Below, in pieces: positions 17,232 through 25,819 of a DNA stretch of 64,000 nucleotides (the stretch's first letter is position 1; every line of letters begins with the position of its first letter). The notes below the pieces were generated by a model that had not been told where the DNA came from, made no database searches, and saw nothing but the letters and a program-made list of their open reading frames with translations. The DNA is from Bifidobacterium tissieri (GTDB lineage: Bacteria > Actinomycetota > Actinomycetes > Actinomycetales > Bifidobacteriaceae). The DNA lies in the NCBI RefSeq assembly GCF_002259645.1, contig NZ_MWWV01000003.1, positions 186,001 through 250,000 of the forward strand, in the 5' to 3' direction. Position numbers and translations under genes: made by a program.

Positions 17232-18371
17232 TTACATCATCGACGACGCCGGTGCCGCGGCGATCGAATCACGTTTCACGAATTCGGATTGCATGCGGAT
17301 CGGCGTCAGATCGCCGTCCGACACATGCAGCAGACGGTCGATGATACGGCTCGCCGTGGCCTCGCCCAACGCGCGGCGAGGCACGCGGATGCTCGACATC
17401 TTCGGCGTGCAGATTTCGCATTTCGGGGTGTCGTCGATGCCGATCAACGACACCTGCCACGGCACGCGCAGTCGATGCGCCTCCAGAAACAGCATGAACG
17501 CATACGCCACGTCGTCGTTGAACGCGATCGCGGCCGTGGTCGGCCGTGCCAGATACGCGGCGAATGCGTCCGCCGATCGTTCGTCCACCGGATAGGCGCA
17601 TGGCGTGCGCCGGAATTTCAACCCCTCGCGCTTGCATGCGGTGATGATCGCGTTCGTGCGCAGACCGTTCTGCCACGAACTGTCCGGACCGGGCAGATAC
17701 GTGACCTGCTGATGGCCAAGACGTTTGAGTTCGCGTACCGCATCGGCCAGACTCGGCCCGTCGTCCGCGTACACCGACTGCACACCACCGACGATACGAT
17801 TGATCACGGCCAGCGGTCGTACCTGCGCCACCTTGCGGATCGTGGCATCCGACAGTCGTGACGCACTGAGAATAATGCCGTCCACATGCGGGATGCTGCG
17901 TTTGATGATCGCCAGCTCACTCGCCTTGTCCTCCTCCGTATCGCATACCATCAGACCGAAATTCCGCGCCGCGCATGCGCGCTGGATGCTGCGTGCGAAC
18001 TGCGCCGACACCGGATTCTCCAGATCGGTGACCACGAGTGCGAGCAGCCCGCGCAGATGCTTCTCCTCGCGGGGAATGATCGATTCACTGCGATAGCCGA
18101 GCCGCTTCGCCGTCTCGAGTACGCGGCCCAGCGTCTTCACGTTCACACGCGACGGCTGACGGAACGCACGCGACACCGTGGTAGGGGAGACGTTGGCCGC
18201 CGTGGCCACATCCCAGATCGTCACCGGATCGACAGCGGTCGTGCTGTGGGGTGTGGTCGCACGGTCCTCATCCCGTGCGTCACTGTTCGCCGCGTTATCG
18301 TCTGTTGCGGTATCGTTCGCTGTGTTGTCGTCTGTTGCGTCATTGCTGATCACGTCATCGTGTGTACCCAT
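17232..18371 (-). CDS. LacI-family regulator (paralog A)
   Basis: A 379-residue LacI-type repressor. The helix-turn-helix is WDVATAANVSPTTVSRAFRQPSRV, read as two parts around VSPTTVSRAF. It is followed by the family segment LLALVVTDLENPVSAQFAR and an effector domain with VDGIILSASRLSD and SLIGIDDTP. The first 46 residues form an Asp/Ala/Thr/Asn-rich tail made of near-repeats of TDDN, absent from the paralogs at 19944, 30170 and 31335. The start is weakly supported; no shorter start has a better ribosome site. It faces away from the MATE gene, with a GGAAA direct repeat in the shared upstream region. Likely targets are the neighbouring glycan operons. Confidence 0.85.
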   Translation of the reverse strand: MGTHDDVISNDATDDNTANDTATDDNAANSDARDEDRATTPHSTTAVDPVTIWDVATAANVSPTTVSRAFRQPSRVNVKTLGRVLETAKRLGYRSESIIPREEKHLRGLLALVVTDLENPVSAQFARSIQRACAARNFGLMVCDTEEDKASELAIIKRSIPHVDGIILSASRLSDATIRKVAQVRPLAVINRIVGGVQSVYADDGPSLADAVRELKRLGHQQVTYLPGPDSSWQNGLRTNAIITACKREGLKFRRTPCAYPVDERSADAFAAYLARPTTAAIAFNDDVAYAFMLFLEAHRLRVPWQVSLIGIDDTPKCEICTPKMSSIRVPRRALGEATASRIIDRLLHVSDGDLTPIRMQSEFVKRDSIAAAPASSMM

Positions 18372-18403
18372 ATCGCCATCGTAGCCAATAATGTCGTCAG
18401 AAT

Positions 18404-18421
18404 TGGAAAATCATGGAAAAT
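18404..18421 (+). promoter_or_regulatory. GGAAA direct repeat between LacI and MATE genes
   Basis: TGGAAAATCATGGAAAAT is a direct repeat with 10-bp period in the divergent region between the LacI gene and the MATE gene. It is the same pattern as at 11758, 11883, 32582, 35251 and 38972. Confidence 0.5.
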
Positions 18422-18530
18422 GAACGATGCTGAGGCGGGTCGTCCGTCAGGATTTGTATAGGCCATGTACGGTCGTACCATTCAACGAGGAATACGGCTC
18501 AACGAGGAAGACGACAATGGGAGGGGAATC

Positions 18531-19934
18531 ATGTCCGAATCGACAGAACGGAACAAGCCCGACGAATCCGCCAAGCACGACTCCACCACCGATCTCACCG
18601 TTGGCAGCCCGCTGCTGCGCATCCTCATCTTCTCCATTCCGCTCGTACTCGGCACATTGTTCCAGCAGATGTACAGCTTCGCCGACGCGGTGATCGTCGG
18701 CCGACTCATCGGCGACGACGCCCTCGGCGCGGTCGGCGTCACCTACCCGCTCAACTTCCTCATCCTCGGCTTCGTGCAGGGCGCATGCATCGGCTTCTCC
18801 ATCCCCGCCGCGCAAAGCTTCGGTGCCAAGGACGAGCGCGACTTCCGCCGATTCATGTGGAACGGCGCATGGCTCGGCGTGATCCTCTCGGTCGTGTTCA
18901 CCGTCGCCATGGTCCTGCTCGCCAAACCCATGCTCGAACTCATCGGCACACCCGCCGAACTGCTCGACATGGCCGTCGCCTACATCGTCGTCATCTTCCT
19001 CGGCATCCCATCGGCCATCCTCTACAACCATTCCGCGGCCCTGCTGCGTGCGGTGGGCGACTCCAAGCACCCGTTCTACTTCCTGCTCGTCGCCTGCGTG
19101 GTCAACATCGTGCTCAACTACACGTTCATCGGCGTGATCGGCATGGGCGTGATCGGTTCCGCGCTCGCCACCGTGATCGGGCAGACGTTGTCCGCCGTGC
19201 TCAACTGCTGGTGGGCGTTCACGCGGATCGACATCTTCCAGGTGCACCGCGACGAGATGGGCTGGTCCGGCCATCACATCGGCCGACTCTGCTACGTGGG
19301 TCTGCCGATGGGATTCGAATATTCCGTGTCCGCGATCGGCGCCGTGGTGATGCAGGACGCGATCAATTCGCTCGGCGCGGCCATGGTCACCGCACAGACC
19401 GCGGGCGAGCGCATCCGTCAGATGTTCACGCTGCCGATGGAAAGCGTTGGCATGGCGATGGCCACCTACGCCGGTCAGAACTATGGCGCTCGACGACTCG
19501 ACCGCATCAAGCTGGGTCTGCGTGACGGTGTGATCATCCAGGCCGTGTACTGCGTGATCGTGTGGGTGGTGATCTTCCTGTTCAAGGCGCCGATGTGCCG
19601 GTTCGTGCTGGGTGACACGAGCCCGACGGTGTTCGATGGCGCGGTGCAGTACCTGTTCATCATGAGCTGCTTCTTCATCATCCACGGCTCGCTGATGATC
19701 TTCCGCAACACGTTGCAGGGCATGGGCTACAGCACGCATGCGATCGTCTCTGGCGTGGGCGAGCTGATCGGCCGCTGCCTGGGCGGATGGCTGACCATCA
19801 TCGGCGGCGGCTACCTCGCCGTCTGCTACTCGAACCCGCTGGCATGGGGACTCGCACTGCTGTACTGCATGGTGATGGTCACCGTACTCATCCGTCGCAA
19901 GCGCCGCGACCACGATTTCGCCGCCCTCTCATAG
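18531..19934 (+). CDS. MATE-family exporter
   Basis: A 467-residue multidrug and toxic compound extrusion protein with two halves of six hydrophobic helices. The first half starts SPLLRILIFSIPLVLGTLFQ and has FADAVIVGRLIGDDALGAVG, typical of the DinF/NorM-like branch. ATG at 18531 follows GGGAGGGG; an upstream in-frame ATG at 18465 lacks a site. It would expel cationic drugs or metabolites by Na+ or H+ antiport. Its stop lies only 10 bp from the convergent LacI stop. It may protect against aglycones freed from plant glucuronides, but that is a guess. Confidence 0.88.
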   Translation: MSESTERNKPDESAKHDSTTDLTVGSPLLRILIFSIPLVLGTLFQQMYSFADAVIVGRLIGDDALGAVGVTYPLNFLILGFVQGACIGFSIPAAQSFGAKDERDFRRFMWNGAWLGVILSVVFTVAMVLLAKPMLELIGTPAELLDMAVAYIVVIFLGIPSAILYNHSAALLRAVGDSKHPFYFLLVACVVNIVLNYTFIGVIGMGVIGSALATVIGQTLSAVLNCWWAFTRIDIFQVHRDEMGWSGHHIGRLCYVGLPMGFEYSVSAIGAVVMQDAINSLGAAMVTAQTAGERIRQMFTLPMESVGMAMATYAGQNYGARRLDRIKLGLRDGVIIQAVYCVIVWVVIFLFKAPMCRFVLGDTSPTVFDGAVQYLFIMSCFFIIHGSLMIFRNTLQGMGYSTHAIVSGVGELIGRCLGGWLTIIGGGYLAVCYSNPLAWGLALLYCMVMVTVLIRRKRRDHDFAALS

Positions 19935-19943
19935 TCGGGGAAT

Positions 19944-20957
19944 TCAACGATCCGCCGGTCCGATGCTCGCCTGCGGCAGGAACGACGTGGCGCAGTGCCT
20001 GATCGGGGCGGCTCCGGGATCGGCCGCGTGCAGAATCCGATCGATGCACATGGTGGTGCCGGTCTCGATCATCTCGCGTCTGGGGATGATGATGCTTGCC
20101 AACGGCGGTTCGAACATCTGCGCCAGTCGAGTGCCGTCGATGCCTATCACCGACACCTGATCCGGAATCCGCACGTCGTGTTGTTTGAGGAACGCCATGA
20201 AACCGAGGGCCATCACATCGTTGTAGGCGATCACCGCCGTGGTTGGATGGTCGAGAAAGTCCTGAAAATCATGCCATCCGCCGCGATAGGTGGGTGCCTC
20301 GCACTGCATGCGCCGCACCTTGATGCCGCGCCGGGCGCATAGTTGCGCGACCAGCTGCCATCGGTGCCCCTCCTGCCAGGAGAGCGTAGGGCCGGCAAGA
20401 TATGTGATCGATCGGTGCCCGAACGCGTACAACTGATCGATCGCGTCATCCAGACTGCTGTCCAGATCCGGAATCACGCACGGCAATCCGCCCACGATGC
20501 GATTGATCACGGTGACCGGCTTGAGCTGTGCGGACTTACGCAGTGCGGTGTCGGACAGTCTGGGAGAGATGAGCACCACGCCATCGGTGAGCTGCACGGC
20601 ATTGCTGAGCAGCCGCTTCTCCTGTGCGACGTCCTCTTCGCTGTCGCTGACGGTGACGGAGAACCCGCGGCGGATTCCGGTCGATTGCAACGTATGAATG
20701 GCCGTGGTGAACGCGGGATTGTTGATGTCCGGCACGATGGCGGTGACCATGCCGTGCAGTTGCTCCTCTCGGAACGAGTCGACCTTGTCGGAGCGGTAGC
20801 CGAGTTCCTTCGCCACGAGGAGCACGCGTTGCGCGGTCTTATAGTTCACCCGTCCCGGGCGCGACAATGCGCGGGATACGGTCGCCGGCGAGACCCCGGC
20901 CACGGCCGCGACCTCGTCGAGCGTGACCTTTTTCGATTTGTCTGATCTCTCACTCAT
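19944..20957 (-). CDS. LacI-family regulator (paralog B)
   Basis: A 337-residue repressor of normal length. The DNA-binding head is VTLDEVAAVAGVSPATVSRA with hinge GYRSDKVDSF. The effector domain has TAIVPDINNPAF, TDGVVLISPRLSD and VSVIGIDGTRLAQ. It is divergent from the GH79-GPH unit across a 177-bp region with hexamer repeats and is its most likely regulator. It shares the block VINRIVGG and the SITYLAGP segment with the other three paralogs. Confidence 0.88.
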   Translation of the reverse strand: MSERSDKSKKVTLDEVAAVAGVSPATVSRALSRPGRVNYKTAQRVLLVAKELGYRSDKVDSFREEQLHGMVTAIVPDINNPAFTTAIHTLQSTGIRRGFSVTVSDSEEDVAQEKRLLSNAVQLTDGVVLISPRLSDTALRKSAQLKPVTVINRIVGGLPCVIPDLDSSLDDAIDQLYAFGHRSITYLAGPTLSWQEGHRWQLVAQLCARRGIKVRRMQCEAPTYRGGWHDFQDFLDHPTTAVIAYNDVMALGFMAFLKQHDVRIPDQVSVIGIDGTRLAQMFEPPLASIIIPRREMIETGTTMCIDRILHAADPGAAPIRHCATSFLPQASIGPADR

Positions 20958-20976
20958 TGTTGCCTATTGTAACGAT

Positions 20977-21022
20977 GGGGTATCGGCATCGGCATGGGTA
21001 TCGGTATTGGCATCGGTATCGT
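20977..21022. repeat. hexamer repeat (ATCGGY) in a divergent promoter
   Basis: About seven imperfect units of TATCGG / CATCGG / TATTGG lie between the LacI start (20957) and the GH79 start (21135). In one frame it reads Gly-Ile repeats, but it lies upstream of the real GH79 start. TGGAAAGAAAATCC at 21041 follows. Confidence 0.7.
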
Positions 21023-21134
21023 CGGACCAACTGCAAAGCGTGGAAAGAAAATCCGATCCATTGCAATCCACCGTATCGTCGATACCAGAGACGGGCAATG
21101 CAGACCGTCTCCCATTCCAAGGAAGGAAACATCA

Positions 21135-22700
21135 ATGGCAACGATATCGTTGGATGTCGGGCTGCTGAAGCAGATTCGCACGGTCGACCCGCTGATGGCG
21201 TCATACAACATCGAAATGACCGAGGTGACCGGCGGCACATTCTGGAAACGCTATACGCCGGGACAGATCGCCGGCACGGAACCGTTCGTATTGCACGGCA
21301 TCGCCGACCTGCAGAACAGCATGGAACCGTATCCGCCCAAGGATCTGCGCAACGCCCGTCTGCTCGCACTGGCCAAGGCGATCGGACCGGCCTGGGTGCG
21401 CGTGTCCGGCAGCTGGGCGTCGAACACCTACTACGACTTCGATGGCACGACCGGCGGCAAGGCGCCGGAGGGCTTTTCCAGTGTGCTGACCCGTGACCAG
21501 TGGGAGTCCGTCCTCGACTTCGTCAAGGCGATCGACGGCCGTCTGCTCGTGTCGGTGGCCAACAGCGCCGGCGTGCACAATACGCCCGACGGCAGTTGGG
21601 ACCCGGCGCAGGCGAAACTGCTGTTCGATTTCAGCCGCGACTATGGCGTGCCGATCGCGGCCGCCGAGTTCATGAACGAGCCGAACATTCTCACCCCCGA
21701 CAATTCGCCGCTCGCGTCGGGCTACGGCATGATCGAGTACGCGCGCGATCAGGACGCGTTCTTCCGCTTCCTGCGCGAGAACTATCCGGATGTGCTGTGC
21801 GTCGGACCGTGCGCTTCGGAGATCGGCGGGCCGCATGTGCCGCACAGTACGGTCAATGCGCAGACCAACGCCGCCGCGGGCAATGCGCTCGCCTCGCTGG
21901 ACGCCTTCAGCAGCGACGATCTCATGCCGCATCTGCGGGAGCGCGCCGACGTGTTCAGCTACCACTGGTACAACGGCATCTCCGAGCGTGGCGCAAGCGT
22001 GCTCGGCAACCATTGGGACGCGTCGGAGGCAATGGGGAAGGACTATCTTTCGGTCGCCGAGGCCGCCTGCCGCCGGTACCTGCCGATGCGCGACGAATAC
22101 ATGCCGGGCGCGCCGATGTGGATCACCGAAACCGCCGACGCCGGACTTGGCGGCGACACCTGGGCGTCCACGTACCTCGACGTATTCCGCACCGCCTGCG
22201 AGCTGGGCGTGTTCGGTGAGCTCACGGATGGTGTGATCTTCCACAACACACTCGCCTCGTCCGACTACGGATGGCTTGATTTCGGCGACTTCTTGCCGCG
22301 GCCCAACTACTGGTTCGTGCTGCTGTGGAATCGTCTGATGGGCACGACCGTGTATGGCGTGGATGAGGGTGTGCTTGGCGCCGGTGGTGTGTCTGGCGAT
22401 GGCGATGCCACGCTTGGCGATTTCGTGCACGTGTACGCACGGTCGCGCAAGGACGGCCGTGACGGCGTGGCATGGCTGATCGTCAACAGTTCGACGACTG
22501 AATCGATTGACGTGCACGGCGTCTCCGGCGGCTGGGTCTACCAGCTCACTGCCGACGATCCGCATGCGCGCGAGATCCGGCTCAACGGGCGTCCGTTGGC
22601 CCTTGGTCCTGACGACGAACTGCCCGATCTGGTCCCCGACACCGTCTCCGACGACACTGTCACCCTGCCTCCCGCATCCATCACCTTCCTCGTGCGGTAG
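21135..22700 (+). CDS. GH79 family beta-glucuronidase
   Basis: A 521-residue clan GH-A retaining glycosidase resembling GH79 (beta-glucuronidase/heparanase). The acid/base Glu lies in AAEFMNEPN and the nucleophile Glu in MWITETADAGLGG, about 180 residues later. The catalytic barrel is followed by a small beta domain ending SITFLVR. There is no signal peptide, so it is cytosolic. The start is set by GGAAGGAAAC before ATG at 21135. It forms a unit with the GPH porter after it. It would release glucuronate or 4-O-methyl-glucuronate from imported oligosaccharides such as arabinogalactan side chains (substrate inferred). A GH39- or GH30-like assignment is the main alternative. Confidence 0.78.
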   Translation: MATISLDVGLLKQIRTVDPLMASYNIEMTEVTGGTFWKRYTPGQIAGTEPFVLHGIADLQNSMEPYPPKDLRNARLLALAKAIGPAWVRVSGSWASNTYYDFDGTTGGKAPEGFSSVLTRDQWESVLDFVKAIDGRLLVSVANSAGVHNTPDGSWDPAQAKLLFDFSRDYGVPIAAAEFMNEPNILTPDNSPLASGYGMIEYARDQDAFFRFLRENYPDVLCVGPCASEIGGPHVPHSTVNAQTNAAAGNALASLDAFSSDDLMPHLRERADVFSYHWYNGISERGASVLGNHWDASEAMGKDYLSVAEAACRRYLPMRDEYMPGAPMWITETADAGLGGDTWASTYLDVFRTACELGVFGELTDGVIFHNTLASSDYGWLDFGDFLPRPNYWFVLLWNRLMGTTVYGVDEGVLGAGGVSGDGDATLGDFVHVYARSRKDGRDGVAWLIVNSSTTESIDVHGVSGGWVYQLTADDPHAREIRLNGRPLALGPDDELPDLVPDTVSDDTVTLPPASITFLVR

Positions 22701-22730
22701 GTTTTCTCCGGCATTATCCGGCTCTGCTTC

Positions 22731-22767
22731 GGAACCGGGACGGACCATTATTCATGATCCCGGTTCC
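22731..22767 (+). promoter_or_regulatory. hairpin in GH79-GPH gap
   Basis: GGAACCGGGA and TCCCGGTTCC are perfect 10-bp arms in the 174-bp gap between GH79 and its porter, with no T-run. Downstream the gap holds a short direct repeat, ACGATCTCAA, twice before the ribosome site. Confidence 0.65.
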
Positions 22768-22874
22768 TCTCCACATCGCGGGAATATCTCGACGACTGCG
22801 ATATTCCCGACGATTCCCACCGCAATATCCGCAACGATCTCAACATCCCCAACGATCTCAAAGGAGAGAGAATA

Positions 22875-24317
22875 ATGAGTTCCCCAACGTCCGGCGCCGC
22901 AGTGCGCCCCTTCGGCATGCGTGACAAAGTCGGCTACATGTTCGGTGATTTCGGCAACGACTTCATGTTCGTGCTGGCCAGTTCGTTCCTCATGGTGTTC
23001 TACACCAAGGTGATGGGCATTCCCGGTGCGGCGGTAGGCCTGCTGTTCCTGATCGCACGTATCATCGACGCTTTCGCAGACGTGACTGTGGGCATCATCG
23101 TCGATCGCTCGCCCAATACTCCACGAGGCAAGTACCGTGTGTTCATGATGAAGATGGCCGCACCCGCCGTCATCTTCTCGTTCCTGATGTATCAGTCGTT
23201 CTTCGTGAATTCGTCCATGGGCGTTCGCATGGCGTACATGTATGTCACGTACATCATCTGGGGCATTCTGTACTCCTGCGTGAACATTCCCTACGGTTCC
23301 ATGGCATCGGTGATCTCGCCCGAGCCCGCGCATCGCACCAGTCTGTCGGCATTCCGTTCCGTGGGCGCATCCTGCGCCGGTCTGGTCATCGGAGCCGGTA
23401 CGCCGCTGATCATTTATGAGAAGGATGCCGCCGGTAACCAGATCATCCGCGGTGGTGAAGGCTCTAACATCTTCATGTGGGTCTCCCTGGTATTCGCCAT
23501 CTGCTCCTTCCTGTGCTACTTCATCTGCTACAGCCTCTCCACCGAGCGAGTGAAGGCGGAGGACCACCATCAGGCCGATGCCGAAGCCGAACGCAAGTCC
23601 ATCATGCACATGGTGTCCAGCGCGTTCTCGTCCCGTTCCATGGTCGGCATTCTTGGTTCGGCGCTCGCCCTACTCATGGCCATGCTGTTCCTTGGTCAGA
23701 TGGTCAACTACCTGTACGCCGACTACTTCCACAATGTCGGTGCGTTGTCGATCGTCAGCATTCTTGTCAGCTTGACCGTGGTGGTGCTCGCCCCGTTCGC
23801 CGGACCGTTGGCGAAGCGTTTCGGCCACAAGACCATGGCGGTCAGTGGTGCTCTGCTGGGTACGATCGGCATGTCGGTGCTGTACTTCCTGCACACGCAG
23901 AACGTGGTCGTGTTCTCGGCGCTGTATGTGGCCACGTACTTCGGCATCGGCCTGTTCAACGTGATCTGCTGGGCCATGATCACCGAGGTGATCGACGACA
24001 TCGAAGTGAAGAAGGGCATGCGTGAGGACGCTACCTGCTACTCCGTGTACTCCTTCGCCCGCAAACTCGGCCAGGCATTCGCCGGCTGGTTCTCAGGCGC
24101 GGCCCTCACTTGGATCGGTTACAAGGAAGGTGCCACCGCGGTGCAGTCGCAGGAAACGCTTGACGGCCTGTACCGGTACGCCACCCTGCTGCCTGCGGTC
24201 TTCTTCGCGATCATGCTGGTTGTGCTGATCTTCGTCTACCCGCTGAACAAGAAGCGCGTGGATGCCAACGCCGCATTCCTTAAGGCCAAGCGTGTGGCGG
24301 GTGAGACGGAGGCCTGA
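22875..24317 (+). CDS. GPH-family sugar:cation symporter (UidB-like, copy 1)
   Basis: A 480-residue GPH porter with about 12 hydrophobic segments. The N-terminal block GYMFGDFGNDFMFVLASSF and the run PGAAVGLLFLIARIIDAFAD are typical of glucuronide-type GPH symporters. GYKEGA and a short charged tail end the protein. AAAGGAGAGAG precedes the ATG. It is paired with the GH79 gene and is very close in sequence to the porter at 35504, which is paired with uidA. Import of beta-glucuronides with H+ or Na+ is the likely role. Confidence 0.88.
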   Translation: MSSPTSGAAVRPFGMRDKVGYMFGDFGNDFMFVLASSFLMVFYTKVMGIPGAAVGLLFLIARIIDAFADVTVGIIVDRSPNTPRGKYRVFMMKMAAPAVIFSFLMYQSFFVNSSMGVRMAYMYVTYIIWGILYSCVNIPYGSMASVISPEPAHRTSLSAFRSVGASCAGLVIGAGTPLIIYEKDAAGNQIIRGGEGSNIFMWVSLVFAICSFLCYFICYSLSTERVKAEDHHQADAEAERKSIMHMVSSAFSSRSMVGILGSALALLMAMLFLGQMVNYLYADYFHNVGALSIVSILVSLTVVVLAPFAGPLAKRFGHKTMAVSGALLGTIGMSVLYFLHTQNVVVFSALYVATYFGIGLFNVICWAMITEVIDDIEVKKGMREDATCYSVYSFARKLGQAFAGWFSGAALTWIGYKEGATAVQSQETLDGLYRYATLLPAVFFAIMLVVLIFVYPLNKKRVDANAAFLKAKRVAGETEA

Positions 24318-24421
24318 TCCTGTCATCCGGCGTCTTGCCGCTTACACAACGTCTGCGGCTTCACAATCTCACTCCCCAATTCCAACCGCGACTCCCTTCC
24401 TCGAAGGAAGCCGATGACACC

Positions 24422-24510
24422 GGCGACTGAGGAATTGCCAGGTTCCGCCTTCCGAGGCGCGCCTCAGTCGCCAAAGCCCCTTCCGTACCTCCCTCGGAAG
24501 GGGCTTTTTC
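24422..24510. terminator. double hairpin terminator
   Basis: GGCGACTGAGG (24422-24432) and CCTCAGTCGCC (24464-24474) make a perfect 11-bp stem. It is followed at once by AGCCCCTTCCG...CGGAAGGGGCT and TTTTT, a strong intrinsic terminator. A small hairpin, CTTCCTCGAAGGAAG, lies just upstream. The set separates the convergent GPH and YddG-like genes. Confidence 0.8.
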
Positions 24511-24560
24511 TGTTTGGGGCTATTGTTACGGTCATTCCGACCGCGCGCTGTTCTTACCAA

Positions 24561-25553
24561 TCACCGCTTCTGCAGCAGCCAGTTGAGCACGGAACCGGCG
24601 GCCACCAGCAATGCGCCGAACCAGAACGGCAGCGACAGGCTTAGATGCAACAGCAGCGCGCTCGCGCCCACCGACAGCACCGGCGTGGCATAGGACGCCA
24701 CGGCCATCGTTTCCATGCTGCCGTGCAGAATGCCGTATCCCCAGCACGCATAGCCGCCGGCGATCGCCACTGCGGCGAATACCACCGTCAGCCATGCCGA
24801 CACCGGTTGCGCGGCGATCCAGCCGCCCAGATTCCCCAAGGTGGCGGAGATTCCTGCGCCACTCGCACCATCGGCATCGTCCGAGCCGCTCGTCCCTCCG
24901 CCAACCACACTCGTAACAATGTGAATAACCCACAGTGTGCAGGTCACCAGCGGAAAGAACAGACTCGTCCCGTCATACCCCTTCGCCATCGACGGCGTGA
25001 TCACGGCATAGACGGACCACGCGAACGCGCCGGCGAATGCGAGCAGATACGGCAGGGGATTGGACGCCACGTTATGCGCGGCCACATGCCAGTCCAGTCC
25101 ACTGTTGCCGCCTACCGACACGATCACGCCCGCCGTCGCCACGATCGCACCGGGAATCGCATACGCCACCGCATGCTTTCGATGTGAAACGGCCGCCGCC
25201 AGCAGCACCATGAGCGTGGGCCACAGGTAGTTCACCAGACTGATCTCCACGGATTGCGCCGACGTGGCGGCCAGCCCCACCGACAGCGCGATCGACGTCT
25301 CGTAGAACACGAACAGTCCGCCACCGATCAGCAGGTATTTCCGCGGTGCCTGGCTCAGCGGCTTGGGACGCCGAAATATCAGCAGCAATATCGCCCCGCA
25401 CGTGTAGATGAGCGCCGGGCCAAGCGTCGCGCTGAACGACTCCGACACCAGTCGCACGAGTCCCATCATCAGACTCCACAGCACGATCGCCATCATGCCC
25501 ACGGCGGTCGCCGCGGCTGAGGAGTTCCGCTTCTTCCCAAGTTCCAGTTTCAT
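24561..25553 (-). CDS. DMT-family exporter (YddG-like)
   Basis: A 330-residue drug/metabolite transporter with ten hydrophobic helices arranged as two EamA-like halves. It resembles YddG-type aromatic amino-acid and amine exporters (AATAVGMMAIVLWSLMMGLV at the start; VEISLVNYLWPTLMVL in the first half). A Gly/Ser/Asp-rich loop at about residues 218-240 separates helices. Its upstream region has a 20-bp-period direct repeat at 25567-25602. It does not obviously belong to the glycan pathway. Confidence 0.8.
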   Translation of the reverse strand: MKLELGKKRNSSAAATAVGMMAIVLWSLMMGLVRLVSESFSATLGPALIYTCGAILLLIFRRPKPLSQAPRKYLLIGGGLFVFYETSIALSVGLAATSAQSVEISLVNYLWPTLMVLLAAAVSHRKHAVAYAIPGAIVATAGVIVSVGGNSGLDWHVAAHNVASNPLPYLLAFAGAFAWSVYAVITPSMAKGYDGTSLFFPLVTCTLWVIHIVTSVVGGGTSGSDDADGASGAGISATLGNLGGWIAAQPVSAWLTVVFAAVAIAGGYACWGYGILHGSMETMAVASYATPVLSVGASALLLHLSLSLPFWFGALLVAAGSVLNWLLQKR

Positions 25554-25566
25554 GCCGCCATGGTAT

Positions 25567-25602
25567 CAGCGCCCGTTTTCATGTGGCAGCGCCCGTTTTC
25601 AT
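25567..25602. repeat. direct repeat upstream of YddG-like gene
   Basis: CAGCGCCCGTTTTCAT occurs twice with 20-bp period, 14 bp upstream of the minus-strand YddG-like start. Two turns of helix apart on the same face, it looks like a tandem regulator site or a duplicated leader. The rest of the 266-bp gap holds an inverted repeat CTTCGCC...GGCGAAG near 25725. Confidence 0.6.
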
Positions 25603-25819
25603 AAAGCCGGCGATTTACCGCCATTCCCCAATCCCCGATGTAAATCCCTGCAAACCACAATCCCCATATCCACCCCGGGCCACACTGAAATCGTGCGATC
25701 GGCAATGACGTCGGTCGTAACGCTTCGCCTGCCAGGTGGCGAAGTATCACAAGGCCAATGAAGTCGCATGACGAAGAACCACTCATGTAACGCTACGGAG
25801 AAGAAACGGATAACCAGCA

